Of a DNA stretch of 64,000 bases, positions 17,365-24,643 are shown piece by piece. A model generated the notes under the pieces. That model was not told the origin of the DNA. It did not search any database and worked only from the letters and a program-made list of their open reading frames with translations. Position 1 is the first letter of the stretch; the number at the start of each line of letters is the position of its first letter. The stretch comes from Hydrogenophaga sp. PAMC20947. Lineage in GTDB: Bacteria > Pseudomonadota > Gammaproteobacteria > Burkholderiales > Burkholderiaceae_C. The stretch covers positions 4,030,001 to 4,094,000 of the forward strand of contig NZ_CP039252.1 of the NCBI RefSeq assembly GCF_004795855.1, in the 5' to 3' direction. Position numbers and translations under genes: made by a program.

Positions 17365-18084
17365 TCAAGCACAGCCGCAACCCGACCCACAGCCTTTTTG
17401 CACTTCAAACTGGGGGAACAACAGGTTGTTTTCCGTGTGGATGTGGCTGATCAGATCGTCTGAAAACTGGCCAATGCCGGCGTAGAGCGCGCGCCAGGTG
17501 TTGCAGGCGCCGGGGGGTGGATTGGCGTCGTTGGTCAGCGCCATCAGGCGCTCCAGTTGTGCTCCGTGGTCGGTGTGTTCGGCTCGCATCACCTGGATCG
17601 GCATATCGACGCCGCCCTGCACACCTTGCCGCAATGCCGGGAACAACACGGCCTCTTCTTTGGCCATGTGGTCCAGCAGCTCGGTCTCCATGGTCTCAAG
17701 GTGGTCGGCCAGGCCTTTGGGCACATGGGGGTTGTCGCGGTGCACCGCTTCAACACGGCGGGCCATGCGGATGAGCTCGGGCAGCTGCTCGCGGTGCACG
17801 GCGTGGAAGCGCGCCAGAATGTGATCGATCATGGCGCCGGGGGCCTGCGGCGGGGTGTCGATGTCGGGGCGGTCCAGGCGTGCCAGCTCTTCCAGCACGG
17901 CGGTTGTGTCCAGCTGCTTTTGTTCGCAAGCCTGTGCCAGCGGTATCTGGCCACCACAACAAAAATCGAGCTTCAGGCGGCGAAAGATGGCGGTGGCGCC
18001 GGGGAGCTCGACGGCGATCTGGCCGATGGCCTGCTGGGCGCGGTCGTTGTTTTCCTGGGTGGGATGTGCGGTGACTGGGTTCAT
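17365..18084 (-). CDS. ytfE: RIC (YtfE/ScdA/DnrN), di-iron iron-sulfur cluster repair protein
   Basis: This 239-residue protein repairs Fe-S clusters damaged by nitric oxide or oxidative stress. It has the N-terminal ScdA domain with the CC pair (LDFCCGGQIPLAQAC) and the hemerythrin-like di-iron domain with histidine and glutamate ligands (DHILARFHAVHREQLPE, HMAKEEAVLFP, RAEHTDHGAQ, HIHTENNLLFP, described in parts). The C-terminus is cysteine-rich (KGCGSGCGCA). It is divergent from nsrR across two NsrR-like boxes, the usual arrangement for a nitric-oxide-induced gene. Confidence 0.94.
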   Translation of the reverse strand: MNPVTAHPTQENNDRAQQAIGQIAVELPGATAIFRRLKLDFCCGGQIPLAQACEQKQLDTTAVLEELARLDRPDIDTPPQAPGAMIDHILARFHAVHREQLPELIRMARRVEAVHRDNPHVPKGLADHLETMETELLDHMAKEEAVLFPALRQGVQGGVDMPIQVMRAEHTDHGAQLERLMALTNDANPPPGACNTWRALYAGIGQFSDDLISHIHTENNLLFPQFEVQKGCGSGCGCA

Positions 18085-18096
18085 GACGCTTCCTTA

Positions 18097-18151
18097 AACA
18101 TGCATTTGAGATGAATATATTAAAAGATAAAATTCAACTCAAATGCATATT
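18097..18151. promoter_or_regulatory. Two opposed NsrR-like operator boxes between ric and nsrR
   Basis: ATGCATTTGAG at 18100-18110 is repeated in reverse as CTCAAATGCAT at 18138-18148, and the identity extends to about 20 of 22 bases on each arm. Each arm with its flank (ATGCATTTGAGATGAAT) is an imperfect palindrome of the known NsrR type. The AT-rich stretch between them probably holds the divergent promoters. One site would serve ric and the other nsrR autoregulation. Confidence 0.75.
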
Positions 18152-18210
18152 TCCTTGGAACTAGCCGGGCTATTCAAAAGAACGATGGGCGATGCCCTGG
18201 AGGGCCCCGC

Positions 18211-18687
18211 ATGCGCTTGACCAACTGGAGTGACTACAGCCTGCGCGTGCTCATGTATTGCGCGGCTTGTGCTGCGCGTGAGCATCCCGCGACCGTGAGC
18301 GAAATCGCCAAAGCCCATGGGATTTCGCGCAGCCACCTCACCAAGATCGTGATGACACTCTCAGCCTTGGGCTGGCTGGAGACCACCCGGGGGCGGGGTG
18401 GTGGCTTGCGCCTGCTCAAGCCGGCCGGCGACATCGTGCTCGGTGAAGTGATTCGCCACACCGAGACCGATTTCACCCTGGTCGAGTGTTTTGATGCCGC
18501 CCACAACACCTGCCTGCTCGACGGTCACTGCCGTTTGAAGGGGGCGTTCAGAGAGGCCATGGATGCCTACCTGAAGGTGCTGGATGGCATCACACTGGCC
18601 GACCTGATCGCGCCCTTGTCTGCGGGCGGGCGGGGCACTCAACGGGTGCACTGGCTACCCGGTTTGCCCAGGCCCCTCGCACCCTGA
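18211..18687 (+). CDS. nsrR: NsrR, nitric-oxide-sensing Rrf2-family repressor
   Basis: This 158-residue Rrf2 regulator starts MRLTNWSDYSLRVLMYCA, as NsrR does, with a helix-turn-helix (TVSEIAKAHGISRSHLTKIV) and the recognition block RGRGGGLRLLKPA. Three cysteines in ECFDAAHNTCLLDGHC match the NsrR Fe-S ligands; nitric oxide destroys the cluster and releases DNA. It is divergent from ric over matching operator boxes. A third similar palindrome occurs before narX. Confidence 0.94.
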   Translation: MRLTNWSDYSLRVLMYCAACAAREHPATVSEIAKAHGISRSHLTKIVMTLSALGWLETTRGRGGGLRLLKPAGDIVLGEVIRHTETDFTLVECFDAAHNTCLLDGHCRLKGAFREAMDAYLKVLDGITLADLIAPLSAGGRGTQRVHWLPGLPRPLAP

Positions 18688-18714
18688 GGAAAGACGGGGC
18701 GTTCAGCAAGGCAC

Positions 18715-20136
18715 TCAGCGGGGCACCAGGAACGTGGACTTCAAGGTTTTGATCTCCGCCTGACTGTCTTCCATGGGCCGCACCACAATGCTCACCGGCA
18801 GGGTCTGGCCGGCCGCCGTCAACGCTTGTGCGGCGGGCAGCAAGAGGCGAACGGCGATCTTTCCGTCGCTGGTCGCGGCCACCGCCAGCTCATGCGCTGT
18901 GTCGAGCCGGATCCCGTCAGGTCCGGCCACCGAAATGGTGTACCGGTGGGGCTTTTCGTCGCTGTTGGTGATGTGCAGTGTGTAGGTGTTTTCAATATTG
19001 CCCGGGCCGGTCATGCGCGCGAGCGAGCCCCGGTCGCGGCTGAGATCAACCCGGAAGTCTGAGCGGTGTCCCAGGCTCCACAGGAAGCTGCTACCCAGCA
19101 CCAGCAGCAGCGCGCCATAGATGAGCACACGCGGCCGAACCGCCCGCTTCAGCATTTGCGCCGCAGACCAGCCGTTTTCCATGGCGTTGCCCGAGGAGTA
19201 GCGGATCAACCCCGGTGCGTAACCCATCTTGCCCATGACGTCATCGCAGACATCGATGCAGGCTGCGCAGGCGATGCATTCGTTTTGCAGGCCGTCGCGA
19301 ATATCGATACCGGTCGGGCAAACCTGCACGCACAGGGTGCAGTCAATGCAGTCGCCCAGTTCGAGGGCCTTGGGGTCGGCTTTGCGCGAGCGTGCCCCGC
19401 GGGCCTCACCACGCCCGGTGTCGTAAGCAATGACCAGCGAATCCATGTCGATCAGCGCACTCTGGAAGCGCGCGTACGGGCACATGTATTTGCACACCTG
19501 TTCGCGCAGGTAGCCCGCGTTGCCGTAGGTCGCGAAGCCGTAGAAAGCAATCCAGAAGGTGGCCCAGGGATCCACATGGAGTGCCAGCATCTGGGTGGCC
19601 AGGGCCTGAATGGGGATGAAGTAGCCGACAAAGGTGAAGCCTGTGAACAGGCCAATGAACAGCCATGCAATCTGTTTGCCGCCCTTGCGCGCGATCTTGT
19701 TCAGGCCCCAGGGCTGTGCGTCCAGGCGGATGCGCGCGCTCCGGTCGCCTTCCAGGCGCCGCTCGACCCACAGAAAAATTTCGGTGTAGACCGTTTGCGG
19801 ACAGGTGTACCCGCACCAGAGCCGCCCGGCCAGGGCGGTGAAGAAAAACAGCGCCAGCGCGGAGAGCACCAGCAAAGCCGCGAGGTAGATGAAATCCTGG
19901 GGTTGCAGCACCAACCCAAACACGTAGAAATGGCGGGATTCCAGATCGAACAACAGCGCCTGACGGCCATTCCAGCTCAACCAGGGCATGCCGTAGAACA
20001 CCAACTGCGTGAGCCAGACCATGGCCCAGCGCCAGCGCGCAAAGCGGCCGGTCACCGCACGCGGATAGATTTTCTCCTGCTTTTCATAGAGCGTGAGAAA
20101 GGCTGGTTGTTCGGTGGGTGGGGTGGCGTTGGACAT
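18715..20136 (-). CDS. ccoG: CcoG (RdxA/FixG), cytochrome cbb3 oxidase accessory ferredoxin-type protein
   Basis: This 473-residue membrane protein carries two 4Fe-4S ferredoxin motifs (CIDCTLCVQVCPTGIDI and CIACAACIDVCDDV), membrane helices before and after them, and a C-terminal immunoglobulin-like domain (HITNSDEKPHRYTISV). In known systems CcoG reduces copper for assembly of cbb3-type oxidases, which work at low oxygen. The ATG at 20136 (MSNATPPTEQPAF) precedes the typical YEKQEKIYPRAVTGRF. No cco structural genes lie next to it here. It converges with nsrR. Confidence 0.94.
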   Translation of the reverse strand: MSNATPPTEQPAFLTLYEKQEKIYPRAVTGRFARWRWAMVWLTQLVFYGMPWLSWNGRQALLFDLESRHFYVFGLVLQPQDFIYLAALLVLSALALFFFTALAGRLWCGYTCPQTVYTEIFLWVERRLEGDRSARIRLDAQPWGLNKIARKGGKQIAWLFIGLFTGFTFVGYFIPIQALATQMLALHVDPWATFWIAFYGFATYGNAGYLREQVCKYMCPYARFQSALIDMDSLVIAYDTGRGEARGARSRKADPKALELGDCIDCTLCVQVCPTGIDIRDGLQNECIACAACIDVCDDVMGKMGYAPGLIRYSSGNAMENGWSAAQMLKRAVRPRVLIYGALLLVLGSSFLWSLGHRSDFRVDLSRDRGSLARMTGPGNIENTYTLHITNSDEKPHRYTISVAGPDGIRLDTAHELAVAATSDGKIAVRLLLPAAQALTAAGQTLPVSIVVRPMEDSQAEIKTLKSTFLVPR

Positions 20137-20561
20137 GGTGGACTGCCGTTGGGCGTGGCGCTTAGCGGAGGCAGCGCGCCGGAGGAATCTTCGCTGGCTT
20201 GTTCTCCAGGGCGCAATGGTGGCCGGGGGGCAAACAGGTGGGCCCTGCGGGTACCCGGCTGCACATTGGGGCACCTTCAGGTGCCGGGAACCGCAGGATG
20301 ATCATAGGCCAGCGCCCCCTGAGAGACACGTTGATGGTGTTGGGCTTGCCCTGGTCGCTGTGCAAGCCCATCGTTGCGGAAAACGGCCCAGGGAAACCCA
20401 GTACCAGGCGCTTCGCGGGGCTCCCAGTTTTCATCTGCCAGATTAAAGATTCATTCTAAATGAATGTATAAATCCCGCTGAAGAATAGGTCCTTTGCGCC
20501 CTGGTCGCGCGACTTCCGGCGCCGGTTTCCGATTCGGTCGAAAAACCACTACCCTAGCGCC
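20137..20561. other. 425-bp intergenic region between ccoG and narX
   Basis: No convincing gene is seen. The region is divergent, with ccoG leaving on the minus strand and narX on the plus strand. The only distinct element I see is an NsrR-like palindrome at 20449-20465, about 100 bp before the narX start. No FNR consensus box was found by eye. Confidence 0.6.
20449..20465. promoter_or_regulatory. NsrR-like palindrome (ATTCATTCTAAATGAAT) upstream of narX
   Basis: The site has perfect 7-bp arms (ATTCATT/AATGAAT) with three central bases and resembles the outer half of the ric/nsrR operator boxes, which contain GATGAAT and ATTCA elements. It is AT-rich within GC-rich DNA. If NsrR binds here, nitric oxide would also affect narXL. 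Confidence 0.45.
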
Positions 20562-22493
20562 ATGTCGGCCAACGTATCCCTTTCCAACAAACTCATGCGC
20601 ATTGGCGCAGGCTTGTTGCTGCTGGCGCTCACTTCCATCGGCCTGACTTTGTGGGTGACCTGGCAGCTGGAAGGCGGCGCTGCGGCCGTCAACGAAGCCG
20701 GGCGCATGCGCATGCAGACCTGGCGGCTGGCCAGTGCGGTTCAGGCCCAGGCGCCGCCCGACCGGATAGCCACCCTGGTGGCCGAGTTTGACCAGAGCCT
20801 GGCTTTGCTGCGCCGTGGCGATGCGTCCCGCCCTCTGTTTGTGCCCTGGGACGAGGCCGCGCGCCGCGAGTTCGCGGCGGTCCAAGCGCTCTGGATGGCC
20901 GAGCGGGAAGAGTGGTTGCAGCGCGGACGGCTGGATCCCGCGGACTCGCAAAGGCTGGCTGGTGATTTTGTGTTGGCCACCAACCGCTTTGTGTCCACCA
21001 TCGAAAAGCAGCTGTCGGGTTACACCGCCATATTGAATCTGTTCCAGATGGTGATGATGGCCCTGGCCGTGCTGGGCGCCGTGGTGATGCTCTACACAGG
21101 CTACATGTACGTGATCAATCCGCTGGGGCAGCTCCACCGCGGCCTGGCGCGCCTGGAGGCGGGCGATTTCGGCACGCGCGTCGAAGTGGACACCAACGAT
21201 GAGTTTGGCCAGGTGGCCGGTGGATTCAACCGCATGGCGGCCACCCTGCAATCGCTCTACACCGGGCTGGAATCCAAGGTGCAAAGCAAGACGCATCGCA
21301 TTGAAGCGCAGCGCGCAAGGCTGGAGGCCCTGTACGAAGTCAGCGCTTTTCTGGCCAAGGCCAACTCCATCGAAGAACTCTCCAAAGGTTTCTCCAGCCG
21401 CGTGCGGGCGGTGATGAAGGCCGACGCGGTGGCGGTGCGCTGGTCGGACGAAGCCAACCAGCGCTACCTCATGCTGGCCACCGATGCCTTTCCGGCCGAC
21501 ATGCAAGAAGACGAGCGCTGCCTGATCGCCGGCGCCTGTGCCTGCGGCAACCTCAAGTTCGACGCCAGAACCCGCGTGATTCCCATCCGGAGCCATGAAG
21601 CCGCACCCATGCAGCATTGCGCCAAGGCCGGCTACACCAGCCTGGTGAGCGTGCCGGTGCGCTTGCAGGCGCGTCTGATCGGTGAGGTGGATCTGTTTTT
21701 CCGAGAAGAGGTCCAGCTCAATGCCGACGAGGTTGAGTTGCTCGATGCGTTGGCGAGCCACCTGGCCAGCGCGCTGGAGGGCTTGCGCGCAGCGGCGCTG
21801 GAGCGCGAAGCAGCGGTGGGCGAGGAGCGTTCCTTGCTGGCGCGCGAGCTCCACGATTCCATCGCGCAGTCGCTGGCGTTCCTCAAAATTCAGGCTCAGC
21901 TGTTGCGCACCGCTGTGAACCGGGACCAGCCGGACAAGGTGCAGGCTTCGCTGAACGAACTCGACGAAGGGCTGCGCGAAAGCATTGGCGATGTGCGTGA
22001 ACTCCTGGTGCACTTTCGCACACGCACCAGTGCCGAAAACATTGAAGAAGCCCTCAACGAAACGTTGCAAAAATTCAAACACCAGACCGGTCTTGCCACC
22101 CGCCTGGACGTCCGCGGTGAAGGCCTGCCCCTGCCGCCCGATGTGCAGGTGCAGGTGTTGCATGTGGTGCAAGAGGCCCTGTCCAACGTGCGCAAACACG
22201 CCAAGGCCACGCGAGTCACCCTGTCGGTGGAAAAAGGCGAAGCGTGGCGTTTTGCGGTGGAAGACGATGGCGCAGGCTTTAACAGCAGCGTCACTTTGAA
22301 CGAAACCCATGTGGGCCGAAAAATCATGCATGAACGTGCCGGGCGCATTGGCGCCACCGTGAGTTTGAAAACCTCGCCGGGCCATGGCACCCGGCTGGAG
22401 CTGACCTTGCCGCCCCATCCGGTGGCCGGCACCGCTGCGCCGCAGCCCGGGGCGCTGCGGCCGTCTAACCTGACCCTTGTTGCGCATGACTGA
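20562..22493 (+). CDS. narX: NarX-type nitrate/nitrite sensor histidine kinase
   Basis: This 643-residue kinase has a first membrane helix near residues 13-34, then a periplasmic domain starting with the nitrate-binding P-box (NEAGRMRMQTWRLA). A second helix near 160-180 follows, then a HAMP segment (NPLGQLHRGLARLEAGDF), a GAF-like region with several cysteines (CLIAGACACGNL) and a HisKA_3 domain with the phospho-histidine in ELHDSIAQSL. The ATPase motifs are EALSNVRKHAKA, DDGAGF and HVGRKIMHERA. Its stop overlaps the narL start. It should report nitrate or nitrite to NarL. Confidence 0.93.
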   Translation: MSANVSLSNKLMRIGAGLLLLALTSIGLTLWVTWQLEGGAAAVNEAGRMRMQTWRLASAVQAQAPPDRIATLVAEFDQSLALLRRGDASRPLFVPWDEAARREFAAVQALWMAEREEWLQRGRLDPADSQRLAGDFVLATNRFVSTIEKQLSGYTAILNLFQMVMMALAVLGAVVMLYTGYMYVINPLGQLHRGLARLEAGDFGTRVEVDTNDEFGQVAGGFNRMAATLQSLYTGLESKVQSKTHRIEAQRARLEALYEVSAFLAKANSIEELSKGFSSRVRAVMKADAVAVRWSDEANQRYLMLATDAFPADMQEDERCLIAGACACGNLKFDARTRVIPIRSHEAAPMQHCAKAGYTSLVSVPVRLQARLIGEVDLFFREEVQLNADEVELLDALASHLASALEGLRAAALEREAAVGEERSLLARELHDSIAQSLAFLKIQAQLLRTAVNRDQPDKVQASLNELDEGLRESIGDVRELLVHFRTRTSAENIEEALNETLQKFKHQTGLATRLDVRGEGLPLPPDVQVQVLHVVQEALSNVRKHAKATRVTLSVEKGEAWRFAVEDDGAGFNSSVTLNETHVGRKIMHERAGRIGATVSLKTSPGHGTRLELTLPPHPVAGTAAPQPGALRPSNLTLVAHD

Positions 22494-23193
22494 AGTTGCC
22501 TCGCACCGAATCCAGCTGCTGCTGGTGGATGACCACAACCTCTTTCGCCGGGGCCTGCGCGCGCTGCTGGAGCAAGATGACCGATTTGAAGTGAGCGCTG
22601 AAGCGGGTGATGTGGGGGAGGCGCTGCGAAGGCTCGCCGAGGTTCAACCCGATCTCATCTTGCTGGACAACCACCTGCCCGGTGTGCACGGTGTCAATGC
22701 CATCCCGGCCCTCAAGGAGGCCGCTCCCAATGCCCGGGTGCTCATGCTGACGGTGAGCGAAGACGCGAAAGACCTGGCCGAAGCCTTGCGGGCGGGTGCC
22801 GATGGCTACTTGCTCAAAACGGTGGAGTCCGACCACCTGTGCGATGCCATCGTCAAGGTACTGGACGGCGAATCCATCATCAGCCCCGAAATGATGACCA
22901 AGCTGGTTTCGGCGTTCCGGGCCAAGCCAGGGTCCAGCACGGTAGACCAGGCCCCAGCCTTGGTTTCCGGCGCAGGCCATACCCGTGCATCCGAAGCCTT
23001 GCTGTCACTGTCTCCCAGAGAGCGCGAAATTTTGTTGCTGATCGCGAGGGGCGACGCCAACAAGGTGATTGCCCGCGAACTGAACATCGCCGAGACCACG
23101 GTGAAGATCCACGTGCAGCACATTCTGCGCAAGCTGGGTCTGAGCTCGCGGGTTCAAGCGGCGGTATACGCCACTTCGCAAGGCCTCACATGA
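22486..23193 (+). CDS. narL: NarL-type response regulator
   Basis: This 235-residue regulator has a receiver domain (LLVDDHNLFRRGL, aspartate in LILLDNHLPG, lysine in LLKTVE) and a LuxR/NarL helix-turn-helix (SPREREILLLIARGDANKVI, then ETTVKIHVQHILRKL). I chose the ATG at 22486, which overlaps the narX stop by eight bases. A TTG nine bases further upstream is also in frame. NarL would activate the nar genes when nitrate is present. Confidence 0.93.
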   Translation: MTEVASHRIQLLLVDDHNLFRRGLRALLEQDDRFEVSAEAGDVGEALRRLAEVQPDLILLDNHLPGVHGVNAIPALKEAAPNARVLMLTVSEDAKDLAEALRAGADGYLLKTVESDHLCDAIVKVLDGESIISPEMMTKLVSAFRAKPGSSTVDQAPALVSGAGHTRASEALLSLSPREREILLLIARGDANKVIARELNIAETTVKIHVQHILRKLGLSSRVQAAVYATSQGLT

Positions 23194-23203
23194 TCCAGAT
23201 CAA
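23190..23203. promoter_or_regulatory. FNR-like box (ATGATccagATCAA) at the end of narL
   Basis: Nine of ten arm positions match the FNR consensus. The box overlaps the narL stop codon and lies about 158 bp before the likely narK1 start. A terminator stands between them, so a role as a distal site for the narK1 promoter is uncertain. Confidence 0.35.
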
Positions 23204-23236
23204 GTCCGGCGTCTATTGAGGCCCCGGTAGTTCCTC

Positions 23237-23271
23237 AGAACGATGGCCCCGAATGGGGCCATCGTTCTTTT
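23237..23271 (+). terminator. Rho-independent terminator after narXL
   Basis: AGAACGATGGCCCC at 23237-23250 pairs perfectly with GGGGCCATCGTTCT at 23255-23268 across a four-base loop (GAAT), and is followed by TTTT. A 14-bp perfect stem is strong. It separates narXL from narK1 and implies a separate promoter for the transport and reductase genes between 23272 and 23354. Confidence 0.9.
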
Positions 23272-23392
23272 GGACGGGCACAGACGGCCCATTGGTGGAT
23301 GTTCAGTCAGGCCTGAACAGCGGACAGTCATGCCATGTCTTCTGGAGAAAGAACATGGCCTCTGAGTTGAGAAACCAAAAAATGCCTGGTCG

Positions 23393-24622
23393 GTGCTGAT
23401 CGTCAGCACGTTGGCCTTCACCGTGTGCTTCATGGTGTGGATGATGTTTGCCGTTGTCGGCATTCCGCTGAAACAAACGCTGGGCCTGAACGCCACCGAA
23501 TTCGGCTTGTTGATGGCGATGCCGGTCCTTTCGGGCTCGCTGGTGCGCGTGCCGTTGGGCATCTGGACCGACAAATACGGTGGCCGTATCGTGATGACGG
23601 CCCTGTTGGCCGCCACGGTACCCGCCATCTGGCTCATGGCCTATGCCACCGAGTACTGGCACTTCCTGACCATCGGTCTGGTGCTGGGGCTGGCGGGTGG
23701 CTCGTTCTCGGTCGGAACGCCCTATGTGGCCCGCTGGTTTCCCAAGAACCGCCAGGGTCTGGCCATGGGCATCTTTGGTGCCGGCAATGCCGGTGCGGCG
23801 CTCAACAAGTTTGTCGCGCCCGCCTTGCTGGTGGCTTTCGGCTGGACCATGGTGCCCAAGGTTTACGCCGCCATCATGCTCGGCACCGTGATCGTGTTCT
23901 GGTTGTTCAGTCACCAGGACCCCGCCCACCTGGTGCCGTCCAACACCAAGTTCACCGACCAGCTCAAGTCTCTGAAAGACCCCCGCGTGCTCAAGTACTG
24001 CCAGTACTACAGCATCGTGTTTGGCGGCTATGTGGCGTTGAGCCTGTGGATGGTGCAGTACTACGTGGGTGAATACGGGCTCGACATCCGTGTGGCCGCC
24101 TTGCTGGCCGCCTGCTTCTCTTTGCCTGGCGGCGTCTTGCGTGCCGTGGGTGGCGCCATGTCAGACAAATACGGGGCCCACAGCGTGACCTGGTGGGTGA
24201 TGTGGGTGAGCTGGATCTGCCTGTTCCTGTTGTCGTACCCGCAGACCGATTTCACCGTGATGACCGTCAACGGTGCGGCCACCTTCCACCTGGGCCTGAA
24301 CGTGTACGCGTTCACCTTCCTGATGTTCACCCTGGGCATCGCCTTCGCTTTCGGCAAGGCCAGTGTCTTCAAGTACATCGCCAACGACTACCCCGGCAAC
24401 ATCGGCGCCATCAGCGGCATCGTGGGCCTGGCCGGCGGCATGGGCGGGTTCATTCTCCCCATTCTTTTTGGCGTCCTGATGGACCTCACCGGCGTGCGCT
24501 CCAGCGCCTTCATGCTCATGTACGGCGTGGTCTGGGTTTCCCTGATCTGGATGTACTGGACCGAAGTGCGCAAGGCCAGTCCGATGGGCGATCCGTCCAA
24601 AACCCTTTCCACCCAAAACTGA
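23393..24622 (+). CDS. narK1: NarK1-type nitrate/nitrite transporter; N-terminus disrupted by an apparent one-base frameshift
   Basis: This major facilitator transporter (about 410 residues in this frame) is of the NarK1 proton/nitrate type, with family blocks TVCFMVWMMFAVVGIPLK, RVPLGIWTDKYGGR, GNAGAALNKFVAP and SDKYGAHSVTWWVMW. The visible frame can start only at GTG 23393, inside the first helix and without a ribosome binding site. A well-placed GGAG plus ATG at 23355 opens a different frame (MASELRNQK). One additional A in the A6 run at 23377-23382 would join it to NAWSVLIVSTLAF. Either the assembly lost one base or expression needs slippage. Confidence 0.9.
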   Translation: MLIVSTLAFTVCFMVWMMFAVVGIPLKQTLGLNATEFGLLMAMPVLSGSLVRVPLGIWTDKYGGRIVMTALLAATVPAIWLMAYATEYWHFLTIGLVLGLAGGSFSVGTPYVARWFPKNRQGLAMGIFGAGNAGAALNKFVAPALLVAFGWTMVPKVYAAIMLGTVIVFWLFSHQDPAHLVPSNTKFTDQLKSLKDPRVLKYCQYYSIVFGGYVALSLWMVQYYVGEYGLDIRVAALLAACFSLPGGVLRAVGGAMSDKYGAHSVTWWVMWVSWICLFLLSYPQTDFTVMTVNGAATFHLGLNVYAFTFLMFTLGIAFAFGKASVFKYIANDYPGNIGAISGIVGLAGGMGGFILPILFGVLMDLTGVRSSAFMLMYGVVWVSLIWMYWTEVRKASPMGDPSKTLSTQN

Positions 24623-24643
24623 GCCCCAGGGCCAGAAAACACC

